Assembly (NCBI GenBank): GCA_035936415.1
Contig: DASYWD010000302.1
Span: forward strand, 1-41,966
Reading direction: 5' to 3'
Length of the DNA: 41,966 bases
DNA from: Longimicrobiaceae bacterium
Lineage (GTDB): Bacteria; Gemmatimonadota; Gemmatimonadetes; Longimicrobiales; Longimicrobiaceae
Part shown: piece by piece, positions 26,008-33,630 of the stretch
Numbering within the stretch: the first letter of the stretch is position 1
How the letters are laid out: every line of letters begins with the position of its first letter
Notes under the pieces: generated by a model
Databases searched by the model: none
Seen by the model: only the letters and a program-made list of their open reading frames with translations
Told to the model about the DNA's origin: nothing
Position numbers and translations under genes: made by a program

Positions 26008-26155
26008 TTGGATGCTCCTCGATGAAGTGAGGCAGGGAGGTGGGTCCTGGCTGCCTACTTCCAGCATACCCCGGTTGCAGCCCCACCAGACTGGGGCGAC
26101 GCCGACCTCGAATGGGAGGGTGCCCGGACACGCTTCCGGGGCTGCACGGAGCGAC

Positions 26156-26201
26156 GTGAACCGTTCCCCGTGGCTTCCGTCGGGGCGTTCACAGCGTGAA
26201 C
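26156..26201. promoter_or_regulatory. TTCAC-N3-GTGAA palindrome, site 2, with an extra GTGAAC arm
   Basis: GTTCACAGCGTGAAC (26187-26201) lies in the non-coding gap upstream of the ParB-like gene. An additional GTGAAC at 26156-26161 pairs with GTTCAC to form a larger hairpin with an inner CCCCG/CGGGG stem. The cluster of three half sites upstream of the ParB-like start suggests an operator or centromere-like site. Confidence 0.5.
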
Positions 26202-26238
26202 GACAGCCCAGTGAGCGAGCCGCACCGTGCTACTCGCA

Positions 26239-26278
26239 ACACGCACCCCCCGGCCATCGTCGGCCGGGGGGTGCGTGT
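26239..26278 (-). terminator. 17-bp perfect hairpin after the relaxase gene
   Basis: ACACGCACCCCCCGGCC and its exact complement surround a 6-nt loop, 42 bp after the relaxase stop. There is no T-run. It is placed to separate relaxase transcription from the ParB-like gene. Confidence 0.7.
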
Positions 26279-26320
26279 CTCCGCGCAGAAAGCCGCGCAG
26301 TCCTGTGTGCGCCGGCCACC

Positions 26321-27442
26321 TCAGCGGCCGAGCCCAGTCGACAGGTCGGGGCTCCGGCTCGCCCGCTCCACCTCCTGCGGATGGGCCTCGCGCAGCAGCT
26401 CCCTTGCTGGGCTGGGCAGAGCGACCACGGCCTTCCTCAGGTCCGTGACCCCGCCCACCTGCCTCATGAGCCGGGTGTGGCGAGACACGTAGTCGCCGTA
26501 CTCGTGGGAGTCGATTGAGGGTGCGCGGGCGATCAGCTCGTCCAGTTCCGCGAGGCGGAGCAGGCGCAGGCGCAAGCTGCGGATCAGGGGGTCGCGCGCG
26601 ATCCGCGCCCGGTTGCGCTGGTGAACCACTGCGCTCTCCGCGCGGATGCGGTCGTTCGCGGCAGCCACCTCCGACTCCGGTGGCGCGTTCACCCGCGCCG
26701 CCTTCCTGCGCTGGGCGGTGACCGCCGGTCCCTCGTGCTGCATGGGGCGCGGCACCTCCAGGCGCTCCAGGCCCTCCCGCGTGCGTTCGGCGTTCAGGCC
26801 GGCGTAGATCTCCCGGTAGGTGCGGTGGTCCCAGCGCTCGTGCTGGACACCCATCGCCGCGAACGCCCGGTTCGACTCCATACAGAGGTGGGCGCGAAGC
26901 TCGTTCAGGTACGCTCCGCATGCGGCGCGGTCCTGGAACAGCGGCACCTTGAAGGAGGAGAACGTCCCGTCGTCGCGCACCTTCCGATCGGTGGACATCG
27001 CGTGGCAGTGCCAGTTGCGCTCATCCCCCTCCTCGCCGGGAGCGTGGAGGCTGATCTGCACCGCGACGCCCAGGTCTCCACGGAGCTTCCGCCCGATCCC
27101 CAGCGCGATTTCTTTGCGAACCTGCTGCCACTCGGGCGCATTCCCGCCCGGCAGGTCGAAGCGGAACTCTCGCGCCTCGACGGCGTTACTGGCCGCCTCG
27201 GCATCCTGCGCGGTGCTCCAGAGCTCCGTGAGCGCTGCCGCGATGCGGTCGTCGCGACGCATGCTCCAGCCGACCAGGTGCGTCTCCAGAACACCGCGCC
27301 GCCGGGAGAAGTCATGGACCTCCCCATGGTGGTCAGTGACGGCAGCACCAGCCCGGTAGGCGCTCGCCCGTGCGGCGTTGTGGCCATCGGAGCGGGAGAA
27401 GGCGCGCAGGCGGGTCGAGGGGACGGTGGGTAGGATGAGCAC
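26321..27442 (-). CDS. MobA/MobL-family (MobQ-type) relaxase
   Basis: The product has 373 residues. The N-terminus ARASAYRAGAAVTDHHGEVH continuing DFSRRRGVLETHL is the MobA/MobL signature (AAYRAG...EVHDYSRR). Further on NWHCHAMSTDRK (about residues 140-151) is the metal-binding His-x-His box of these relaxases; a Tyr nucleophile would be the N-terminal-region Tyr in SAYRAG. Such enzymes nick oriT and lead the strand in conjugative mobilisation. The C-terminus is a charged helical region without a primase or helicase domain, so this is a short mobilisation-only relaxase that needs a helper transfer system. The candidate oriT is just upstream of the start, and a MobC-position gene diverges from it. 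Confidence 0.9.
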   Translation of the reverse strand: MLILPTVPSTRLRAFSRSDGHNAARASAYRAGAAVTDHHGEVHDFSRRRGVLETHLVGWSMRRDDRIAAALTELWSTAQDAEAASNAVEAREFRFDLPGGNAPEWQQVRKEIALGIGRKLRGDLGVAVQISLHAPGEEGDERNWHCHAMSTDRKVRDDGTFSSFKVPLFQDRAACGAYLNELRAHLCMESNRAFAAMGVQHERWDHRTYREIYAGLNAERTREGLERLEVPRPMQHEGPAVTAQRRKAARVNAPPESEVAAANDRIRAESAVVHQRNRARIARDPLIRSLRLRLLRLAELDELIARAPSIDSHEYGDYVSRHTRLMRQVGGVTDLRKAVVALPSPARELLREAHPQEVERASRSPDLSTGLGR

Positions 27443-27512
27443 GGAAAATCCTTTGGGGCTGGAATCGGGACGGAGTCGGAAGGTGGGGGATAAATCGATT
27501 CTGCAGCGTGGC

Positions 27513-27553
27513 GAATCCGTCGTAATCGAATTCGGTTCCTCTGTGCGCCCTTA
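27513..27553 (+). other. oriT: Candidate origin of transfer (oriT), IncQ-like
   Basis: In the gap between the divergent relaxase and MobC-position genes, GAATCCG (27513-27519) and CGGTTC (27533-27538) form a bulged stem. Four bases further on lies GTGCGCCCTTA (27543-27553). RSF1010/R1162-type oriT has the same order: inverted repeat, then a nic core TAAGTGCGCCCT or close variants. The gene arrangement mobC-oriT-mobA is also that of IncQ plasmids. The match is by eye only. Confidence 0.55.
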
Positions 27554-27682
27554 CTCCCGGTTTTCGATTTCGCGGTCCTCGCTGCTTGGCCGCAGATAAC
27601 ACGGCGTCGCGGATCCATCCGCCGGGGTATGCAAGAAAGGAGGGATCACCCAGGCATACCCCGCACCCACCAGGAGCAGTCG

Positions 27683-28192
27683 ATGACGCCCGACCAGAGC
27701 TCGCAGCCCACCCCTCAGCTCGCCCGCAGCTCCGACGTACCGAGCCAGGCCACAGCCCGCCCAGGGGATGGACCGAAGCGGAGGGGACGCCCCAAGGGCC
27801 TACCCGCCGCAGAGCAAGCGCGGCGCGCGCGGGAGCAGGCTGAGCGTTACGCAGCAAGAGCTGACGAACTGGAGAGACGCGCGGCGGAGGAGGAGGAAAG
27901 GAGGCAGGAGCAGGCCGCAACGCAGGCGCGGCGGGAGGCGAAGCGGAGGGAAAACGAGGAGAAGAGGCGCGAGAGGAACATACGGGACCGGAGGATGGTC
28001 CTCGGGACGGCGCTGGACCACATTCTCGAGGACTGGTCCGACCGGGTGAGCGCGGGAGACAAGGCGGCCGAGCAGAACTTCCGCACCATGATGCGGATGA
28101 TCGCAGGTTGTGTACACGAAGCTCGGGCGCGTAAGCTGCTCGGTCTGCAACCGCTGCCAGACGGCAGGGCCGCCGGGCCGTTCACGTCGTGA
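27683..28192 (+). CDS. Coiled-coil protein in the MobC position
   Basis: The product has 169 residues from ATG 27683, which follows CAGGAGCAGTCG. It has a low-complexity N-terminus with the basic AT-hook-like PKRRGRPKGLP, a long charged coiled coil (about residues 45-105, ERRAAEEEERRQEQAATQAR), and a helical C-terminus (ALDHILEDWSDRVSAGDKAA, then NFRTMMRMIAGCVHEARARK). No close family is recognised. Divergence from the relaxase across the oriT is the arrangement of mobC in IncQ-type systems, so an accessory DNA-binding role at oriT is likely but inferred from position. Its stop codon lies inside the third TTCAC-N3-GTGAA palindrome. Confidence 0.65.
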   Translation: MTPDQSSQPTPQLARSSDVPSQATARPGDGPKRRGRPKGLPAAEQARRAREQAERYAARADELERRAAEEEERRQEQAATQARREAKRRENEEKRRERNIRDRRMVLGTALDHILEDWSDRVSAGDKAAEQNFRTMMRMIAGCVHEARARKLLGLQPLPDGRAAGPFTS

Positions 28193-28198
28193 ATGGCC
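28176..28198. promoter_or_regulatory. TTCAC-N3-GTGAA palindrome, site 3
   Basis: TTCACGTCGTGAA is embedded in a longer near-palindrome with GGCC on both sides (9 of 10 positions pair). It overlaps the stop codon of the MobC-position gene and may double as a terminator hairpin. Confidence 0.45.
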
Positions 28199-28230
28199 GG
28201 CCCCTACTCCCTCTCGTGCTCCGTGAGCTC

Positions 28231-29646
28231 TGTGGGTTCTCTAAACTCTGTCGCTGATCCTCTCTAAAGTTTGTCGTCGTCCGGGGTCCCGCTGACCCAT
28301 AGCTTTCCGCCGTTCCGCAGGGGGGATGAACCCGGGCCGGAGGCGGAGGAGGATGCTTCGGATGATCGACCGACACGCCGTACACGCCCTGCTGAAGGCG
28401 GGGCAGCCCACGAAGGACATTGCGCTGCAGATGGGCGTGACGCAGCGCACCATCCAGCGCATCGCGCAGGAGCCGCCGGTACAGGCGGCGGAGGAGGCCG
28501 AGGCGAGGCGCCTGCGCGGACTGGGCCGGCCTCCTGTCCCGGAGGCGGTGCGCCGACGCCTGCGGGAGCTGATCGCGGCCGGTCCAGAGGCCCCGCAGCT
28601 GGAGTTGCTGCGCCAGCTGCGCGAGGAGGGGATTGCGCTGGGGGAGAGCACCTTCTACCGGATCTTCCGCCTGGAGAAGGCGGCGCTGCCGGCGGAGCTG
28701 ATGGTGCGCTTCGAGGGCGTAGCCGGAGAGTTCGCCCAGTTCGACTTCGGCCAGACGGAGGTGCGCCTCCTAGACGGGCGCACGCAACGGATCCACTTCG
28801 CGGCGTACCGGCTGAAGTACTCGCGCTGGGTGTGGGTGGTCCTCGTCCCCGACGAGCGCGTGGAGTCGCTGGTGCGCGCGCTGCTGGCCGCCTTCGAGCA
28901 GTCAGGCGGAGTGCCGCTGCGCGTGGTCTTCGACAACCCCAAGACGGTCGTGCTGGGGCGCGACGTCCACGGCCGGCCGATCTGGAACGCGACGCTGGCG
29001 CAGGCAGCCATCGACCTTGGCTTCACCATCGAGCTGTGCACGCCGCGCACGCCGCAGCAGAAGGGCGCGGTGGAGAACCTGGTGGGCTGGGTCAAGAAGA
29101 GCTTCTTCCGCGCGCCGCTTCGCCGAGGTGGAGCACGACCTGCCGCGGCAGCTCACCGAGTGGCTCCTGGGCGTCAACGAGGAGCGCCCCTCGCGCGCCA
29201 CGAAGCAGATCCCGGCCGAGCGCCTGCGTGCCGAGCGCGAGCGGATGAAGCCGCTCTCCATCCCACCGGCCGAGTACGGGCTGCGCTTTCCTGTGCAGGT
29301 GGGCCCCACCGCGCTGGTGGAGCACCAGGGGATCCGCTACGCCATGCCCGCCGGGGCGTGCGGGCTGCCGGCCACGCTGCACCTGTACCCGGACCGGGTG
29401 CGCATCACCACGGCGGGGGCTCGCTTCGAGGCCACGCACCCGCGCTTCCCCCGGCAGGGCAGGACCAGCTACCTGGCCGGCCAGCGCGCCGAGCAGCTCG
29501 CCGCGGTGGCCGGTGCCCGCAAGCGGCTCTACTTCATGCGCGAGCGCATCCTGGAGCTGGGTCCCATCGGCGAGAGCTACCTGACCGAACTGATCCACGC
29601 CCGCCCCTTCACCTGGAAGGCCGACGTGGAGCGGCTCTTCGCCCTC
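28231..29646 (+). mobile_element. IS21-family element, left part (interrupted)
   Basis: The left end is inferred from TGTGGGTT at 28231 followed by two tandem 23-bp repeats, as in IS21 multiple terminal repeats. The istA gene follows. The istB gene and right end are missing because the element stops at the CTAG where the IS1182-type element begins. Confidence 0.6.
28238..28283 (+). repeat. Tandem 23-bp terminal repeats of the IS21-like element
   Basis: Two adjacent 23-bp units both begin TCTCTAAA and share 16 of 23 positions (28238-28260 and 28261-28283). Multiple short terminal repeats are normal transposase-binding sites of IS21-family ends. Confidence 0.6.
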
Positions 29647-29661
29647 CTAGAAGGCTGTTGA
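28326..29661 (+). pseudogene. istA: IS21-family transposase IstA, frameshifted and interrupted
   Basis: The N-terminal part carries an HTH (DIALQMGVTQRTIQRIAQ) and an integrase core beginning EFAQFDFGQTEVRLLDGRTQ, with VVFDNPKTVVLGR and CTPRTPQQKGAVENLVGWVK, which supply the D, D and E of an IS21-type DDE enzyme. Near 29112-29116 (CGCGCGCCGCTTCG) the frame shifts by one extra base; the other frame continues RFAEVEHDLPRQLTEWLLG to LFALLE. At 29647 the reading frame enters the neighbouring IS and stops after two foreign codons. With a frameshift, no istB and a cut C-terminus, it cannot be active. Confidence 0.85.
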
Positions 29662-31032
29662 AGAAGTCGCTCTTCTGAGTTGAGTTGCGCGTAGCTGGCG
29701 TGCCGGTCGCCTCCGAGCGATGACAGAGGAAGGCGTCCAGCGAAGGGACCGGCGGACGGAAGAAGGGGTGCGGGAGCGGGCCTGGAGGCTCCCGCGCCTT
29801 GTCCGGCCCCGGAAAGCGGCCAGCCGCTTTAGGCTCTGCACGATCCCGACAAGGTCCGCCTGCACTTGCACGCGTTCACAGCCTCTGCCGCGTGCCCGGG
29901 CCATCCCGTGCCGGGTCTTTGCCTCGGCGAAGGTGTGCTCACTGCGGATGCGCAACTTGCGGCTGACCGCGTAGCCGCGGCTGCGGTGCAGGGAGCGCAC
30001 TCGGTTGCGGGCCTGCGCCTGGCGCACCTTCTCGCGCCGGCGCCGCTGCGTTGCCAGATCAGAGGTGCGACGCTTCCAGGTCGGAACCACCTCGGGCTCC
30101 GGGCTGGCCTGCAGCGGCACGTGGGGGAGGACCACCCGCTCCAGCATGTCGGCGGCGAACGAGCCAATCCCGTAGCCCGCGTCCAGACTGGCCACCTCCG
30201 GCCGGTTCGGCAGCGCCAGGGCCTCTTTCTTCTCCAGCACCTCGTCGAGCATCGCCAAGGCGACCTCCCGCTCGGCGGAGGAGTGGGCTCGGCTGACCTT
30301 GCGACGCAGGATCACGCGGCTCTTCGTGTCGATCAAGTCGTGCAGCAGATAGCACAGCCGCGTCTCTTTCCCCTTCTCCTTGCGGTAGAGCCGCGCCTGG
30401 GGATCGCTCGTGGAGCGGTGCGTCTGGTTGCTGTACTTGACCCCGTGCCCGCTCCACGCCCCTTGGGGCTGCGGCTCCTTCGCACGGCCTCCGCCCGGCG
30501 GCGGGTCCGGATCCTCTTCCGGCGGGATCGGCGTGAGGTCCGGCTTCGGCTCCAGGGGCGCCAGGCTCTTCATACTTGCGTTGGCCTGCACCTGCGTGCC
30601 GTCGATCGAGACGTGCCGCCCCGAGACCAGCCCCGCTTCAGCGCACTGGCGTACCACCTGGTCGAAGACTCGTTCGAAAACGCCCGCCTCCGCCCAGCGC
30701 TCCTTGAGCTTGGAGAGCGTGGAGTGGTCCGGCACCGGGTCGTGCAGGTTGAGCCGGCAGAACCAGCGCATCCCCACGTGCATGCCGATCTCTTCGCACA
30801 GCTCCCGGTCCGAGAGGTTGTAGAGCGTGCCCAGCAGCAGCATCCGGATGACCAACTCCGGATCGAGGCTTGGTCGTCCTCGACCTGCGCTGTAGCAGCC
30901 AGCGACCGCCCCGCGCACGAACGAGAGGTCGAGCACCGCGTTGAGCTTGCGAAGGCGATGATCCGCCGGGACCAGAGCCTCCAAGTCCACCATCTGGAAC
31001 AGCGCCGGTTGGGAGTCGTTGCGTCCGAGCAT
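29647..31032 (-). CDS. IS1182-type (IS5-like DDE) transposase
   Basis: The product has 461 residues and looks intact. It opens MLGRNDSQPALFQMVDLEAL, then VPADHRLRKLNAVLDLSFV, followed by PVPDHSTLSKLKERW and HVSIDGTQVQANAS (first Asp), a variable Pro-rich insert, EVASLDAGYGIGSF (second Asp) and RSEHTFAEAKTRHGMARARG (Glu), which is the DDE layout of IS1182 transposases. The C-terminal 60 residues are Arg/Ser-rich and may be read-through of the element end. The stop codon TAG is built from the last T-T-C of the terminal repeat and the flanking CTAG target, so termination is supplied by the insertion site. Confidence 0.9.
   Translation of the reverse strand: MLGRNDSQPALFQMVDLEALVPADHRLRKLNAVLDLSFVRGAVAGCYSAGRGRPSLDPELVIRMLLLGTLYNLSDRELCEEIGMHVGMRWFCRLNLHDPVPDHSTLSKLKERWAEAGVFERVFDQVVRQCAEAGLVSGRHVSIDGTQVQANASMKSLAPLEPKPDLTPIPPEEDPDPPPGGGRAKEPQPQGAWSGHGVKYSNQTHRSTSDPQARLYRKEKGKETRLCYLLHDLIDTKSRVILRRKVSRAHSSAEREVALAMLDEVLEKKEALALPNRPEVASLDAGYGIGSFAADMLERVVLPHVPLQASPEPEVVPTWKRRTSDLATQRRRREKVRQAQARNRVRSLHRSRGYAVSRKLRIRSEHTFAEAKTRHGMARARGRGCERVQVQADLVGIVQSLKRLAAFRGRTRRGSLQARSRTPSSVRRSLRWTPSSVIARRRPARQLRATQLRRATSSTAF
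29651..29666 (+). repeat. Left terminal inverted repeat of the IS1182-type element
   Basis: AAGGCTGTTGAAGAAG lies next to the CTAG target copy at 29647-29650. Confidence 0.8.
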
Positions 31033-31105
31033 GCGCAGCAGGCAAGGAGGGGAGGGCGGTCCGGGCTGGCGCTCAATCTACTGCCGAGCCGCCCTCCTCG
31101 CCCGC

Positions 31106-31121
31106 TTTTTTCGACAGCCTT
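31106..31121 (-). repeat. Right terminal inverted repeat of the IS1182-type element
   Basis: On the minus strand it reads AAGGCTGTCGAAAAAA and is followed by the second CTAG target copy at 31122-31125. Confidence 0.8.
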
Positions 31122-31125
31122 CTAG

Positions 31126-31529
31126 CGCCTGCACTTTCTGGTTCTCCTCCAATCGGGTCAGGTCCAGACCCGTAAGGACGCAGCCGCTCACATAGCAGTT
31201 CCGGCGATCGATCAGCAGCTCCCTGGCCACCTAATAACAGGCTGGTTTGAAGGCTCTGTTCAAGGTCAAGCCAGGAGAGCCAAACCGGGTCGGAAGACCC
31301 TCTCGCCCGCTGTGCTGACCCAGCCGGTGGAACACCTAAGGGTAGACGGCTTTTGGGGCTAACTTGACCTTGGTCCAGTGCTGGGTGGCCGAAGAACACA
31401 CTTCAGGTGCCGTAATCGACAGTGTGCAGGCTGCTGCGCTACCGTCCCAAGGCTAAACTGAAGCCCAGCTTCCCTTGGGACGCAACAAACGAGGCCGACG
31501 CTCAGCAGGGTTCTCGAGATCTGGTGTGA
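31126..31529 (+). pseudogene. IS630-like HTH transposase remnant with several frameshifts
   Basis: Three consecutive plus-strand frames give pieces in the right order of an IS630-type N-terminal protein. First comes FLVLLQSGQVQTRKDAAAHI, then RRAKPGRKTLSPAVLTQPVE up to a TAA at 31360. Next is LVQCWVAEEHTSGAVIDSVQ, and then LLRYRPKAKLKPSF up to a TGA at 31527. Functional relatives read like LLKSGQ-RSRKEAA, LSPE-LA-LE-HL, I-QWLAEEHG, and LRYRLKAKLK-PRP-H. The catalytic DDE part is absent. The identification rests on pattern memory, so the exact IS group is tentative. Confidence 0.6.
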
Positions 31530-31633
31530 CACCTGTAACCAGTAGTAGCCTCTACACTCACGTCGAACCTCACAAATAAATCACCGCCTCAGCAGGATGC
31601 TCGTGCCTTGTTATTCCGCAACACAGGCGTAAA

Positions 31634-33574
31634 TTAGCGCATTGGCGCGGCCGGAGCGGAAATCTCGTGCGCCGGGTAGTGCCGGCGTGGTGGGGCCAGC
31701 AGCTGCGTGTACTCGGCCCCGCCGAAGAGGCGGCTCTCCGTGGCGGTGGTGAGCTGTAGCACTGAGTCGGGCCGGAGAGCTGTGAGCACGTTCTCGGGGT
31801 TGGCGGTCGCGACGATGAGTGCAGCGCTGAGGCGGCGCGCGAGGTGCTGGGCGCGGTCGGCGACGAGACTAGCCGTAATCGGGTCCAAGTTGGCGCAGAA
31901 CTCGTCGGCGATCCAGACGTTTGCGCCCTGCGCGAGAAGATCGGCCAGCATGGCACGATATTGCTGCCCAGCGGAGAGCTCAGCGAAGCGCTTCAGGTAC
32001 ACGAAGGCATCCGAGAGCCCAACCCAGCCGAGGAGTTCTAGGGCGGCGGCTACCCCCACACCGGGCGCGCTGAAATGCTCGATCAGAGGCTGCTGCGAGG
32101 CAAGCGGCCCTAGCACGGCGACCTTGACGCTGCGTGGGAACTTGAGCTTTCCCCCATTCGGGACAACCTGGGCACGGAGGGTCTCAATAAGTGTCGACTT
32201 GCCGGAGCCGGAAGCCCCAGTGATCAGCAGCACCTCTCCAGGGCCCACAGCAAAGCCTACGTCGCTGAGCACTGGCTGCTCGATCGGACCCTCCGTGAGC
32301 CCGAACGCCCGCTGGACTTCGATGGTGCGTTCGGTTCGGCCTGGGTCGCTGCGGCGGATAACGCTGAGTCCCTCTGCCACGACGGGCTCCGTGAGCGGCG
32401 TCGTCCCTGGCCGCCAGCGCTCCCGTGGCACTGAAAGTCCTAAGTCCTGGGCGCGGCGCCGCACCCAGCTGTCGACCTCCGGCGTGAGCCCCATCAGGTA
32501 GGTGGGCTTTGGGAGGCTGAGCAGAGTGCGGAAGACGTCGAGGTCGCCTGGCTTGCCGCCGTTCGCGAGGCTTGAGAGACGCTCCACCAGCTCGTCTGAT
32601 GTGATTCCAAGCTGGTCTAAGAGCTCGGCCGCACGGTTCATCCGGTTGACCTGGATCTGCACGATCCCGTGCGTCTCGGGATCGAGGATGGACCTCTCGT
32701 TGACGCGCTCGCGGTTGCGGAGCAGATAGCCCATGTCCTTCGCAACACGGGCAAGGTTACCCTCCGTCTCCCCGATCCAGGTCATGCCGGCGGCTTCGGC
32801 AAAGGGTACGAACCGCAGCATGTCCGCGGAGATCTCAAGGAAGAGAGGTTTGAGTTGGCCCGACTGCCAGCGGGTCCGCGCAAACTCGGTCGCGTGCGCT
32901 ACTAGGCGACGGCCCAGTCCAAGCCCGCGGAACTCCGGGTAGACCACGCAGCGAGCGATCCGCACCACGCGGTGCACGTGCCGCTTCTGCGCGGCGAGAT
33001 CCCACATGTCCCACCGAACCCCGTGATGGTCGAACGGCGCGTCAAGAAAGCGGCTCCTCGCCTTGTTCATGTAAAACGGCGAGGTTAGCTCCACATACCC
33101 GATGATCGAGGGATAGAGCGGGTGGAAGGCGCGCACCACCAAGCGGGCTGTTCGGCCAAAAAGCGTCTCGTCCCGGTAGTGGAATCGTGTCAACGCCTGG
33201 TAGGAGCGGAACTCGTCCAGCTCGGTAATCTCCTTAACCACCAGCGAGAGGTCGAGGTCACCCATCTGGACTTGGTCTTCCCGAGAGTACGAGGGGGCAA
33301 GCTGGACTAGGTCTCCTCCATCGGCCACGAGCCAGGCATGGCCTTCCGTGTCCACGCGCACAATATTCCCCTCGGTCACACACGCCGAGCGTGGGAGGAG
33401 CAGCGAGGGGCCACCACGGAGTCGAACCCGCTTCAGGTGCTCGCCCACCCAGTGGATCGGGCCCACTGTGCCCTCGAAGGGCATGGGGGCAACTGCTGCA
33501 GGCGTGTCCATCGAAGTAGTGGGAACGGTACGGGGCACGGGCTTGTCTATTGGGGGAGCAGGATTGTCGGTCAC
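31634..33574 (-). CDS. GNAT acetyltransferase fused to an ABC ATPase (COG2401-type)
   Basis: The product has 646 residues from GTG 33574 (AGGAG lies 13 bp upstream; ATG 33511 is an alternative). After about 75 residues of beta-type leader, a GNAT domain follows (about 85-270): YQALTRFHYRDETLFGR, IIGYVELTSPFYM, the acetyl-CoA-binding VVYPEFRGLGLGRRLVAHAT and LEISADMLRFVPFAEAAG. A helical linker leads to an ABC ATPase: Walker A LITGASGSGKST (about 449-460), signature ELSAGQQYR and Walker B ANVWIADEFCANLDP. No transmembrane segment is present, so this is a soluble ABC protein. The architecture matches COG2401, whose function is not established. It diverges from drmE with only 56 bp between starts, so shared control with the DISARM-like genes is likely. 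Confidence 0.85.
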   Translation of the reverse strand: MTDNPAPPIDKPVPRTVPTTSMDTPAAVAPMPFEGTVGPIHWVGEHLKRVRLRGGPSLLLPRSACVTEGNIVRVDTEGHAWLVADGGDLVQLAPSYSREDQVQMGDLDLSLVVKEITELDEFRSYQALTRFHYRDETLFGRTARLVVRAFHPLYPSIIGYVELTSPFYMNKARSRFLDAPFDHHGVRWDMWDLAAQKRHVHRVVRIARCVVYPEFRGLGLGRRLVAHATEFARTRWQSGQLKPLFLEISADMLRFVPFAEAAGMTWIGETEGNLARVAKDMGYLLRNRERVNERSILDPETHGIVQIQVNRMNRAAELLDQLGITSDELVERLSSLANGGKPGDLDVFRTLLSLPKPTYLMGLTPEVDSWVRRRAQDLGLSVPRERWRPGTTPLTEPVVAEGLSVIRRSDPGRTERTIEVQRAFGLTEGPIEQPVLSDVGFAVGPGEVLLITGASGSGKSTLIETLRAQVVPNGGKLKFPRSVKVAVLGPLASQQPLIEHFSAPGVGVAAALELLGWVGLSDAFVYLKRFAELSAGQQYRAMLADLLAQGANVWIADEFCANLDPITASLVADRAQHLARRLSAALIVATANPENVLTALRPDSVLQLTTATESRLFGGAEYTQLLAPPRRHYPAHEISAPAAPMR

Positions 33575-33630
33575 AGGTAAGGTAGCACTCCTGAAGGGGA
33601 AGGACCAGGTGAGTCCTCCGGGTGTACGGC

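Larger units (their letters stand above)
29651..31121 (-). mobile_element. Complete IS1182-type insertion sequence
   Basis: A 1471-bp element is bounded by inverted repeats AAGGCTGTTGAAGAAG (left) and, on the minus strand, AAGGCTGTCGAAAAAA (right; 13 of 16 match). It is flanked on both sides by CTAG (29647-29650 and 31122-31125), consistent with a 4-bp target duplication. The single transposase gene reads leftward. It separates IS21 sequence on the left from IS630-like sequence on the right. Confidence 0.85.

Noticed and set aside
29866-31125. A 419-codon frame antisense to the IS1182 transposase
   Set aside because: The composition is a shadow of the transposase, with no recognisable motif.
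31073-31399. A 108-codon minus-strand frame crossing the right IS end
   Set aside because: It spans the IS1182 terminal repeat and runs opposite to the IS630-like remnant; it shows no homology.
31444-31481. A 9-bp inverted repeat (GTCCCAAGG/CCTTGGGAC) taken at first for a terminator
   Set aside because: It lies inside the IS630-like coding relic, has a 20-nt loop and no T-run, and is 150 bp from the nearest stop; probably chance.
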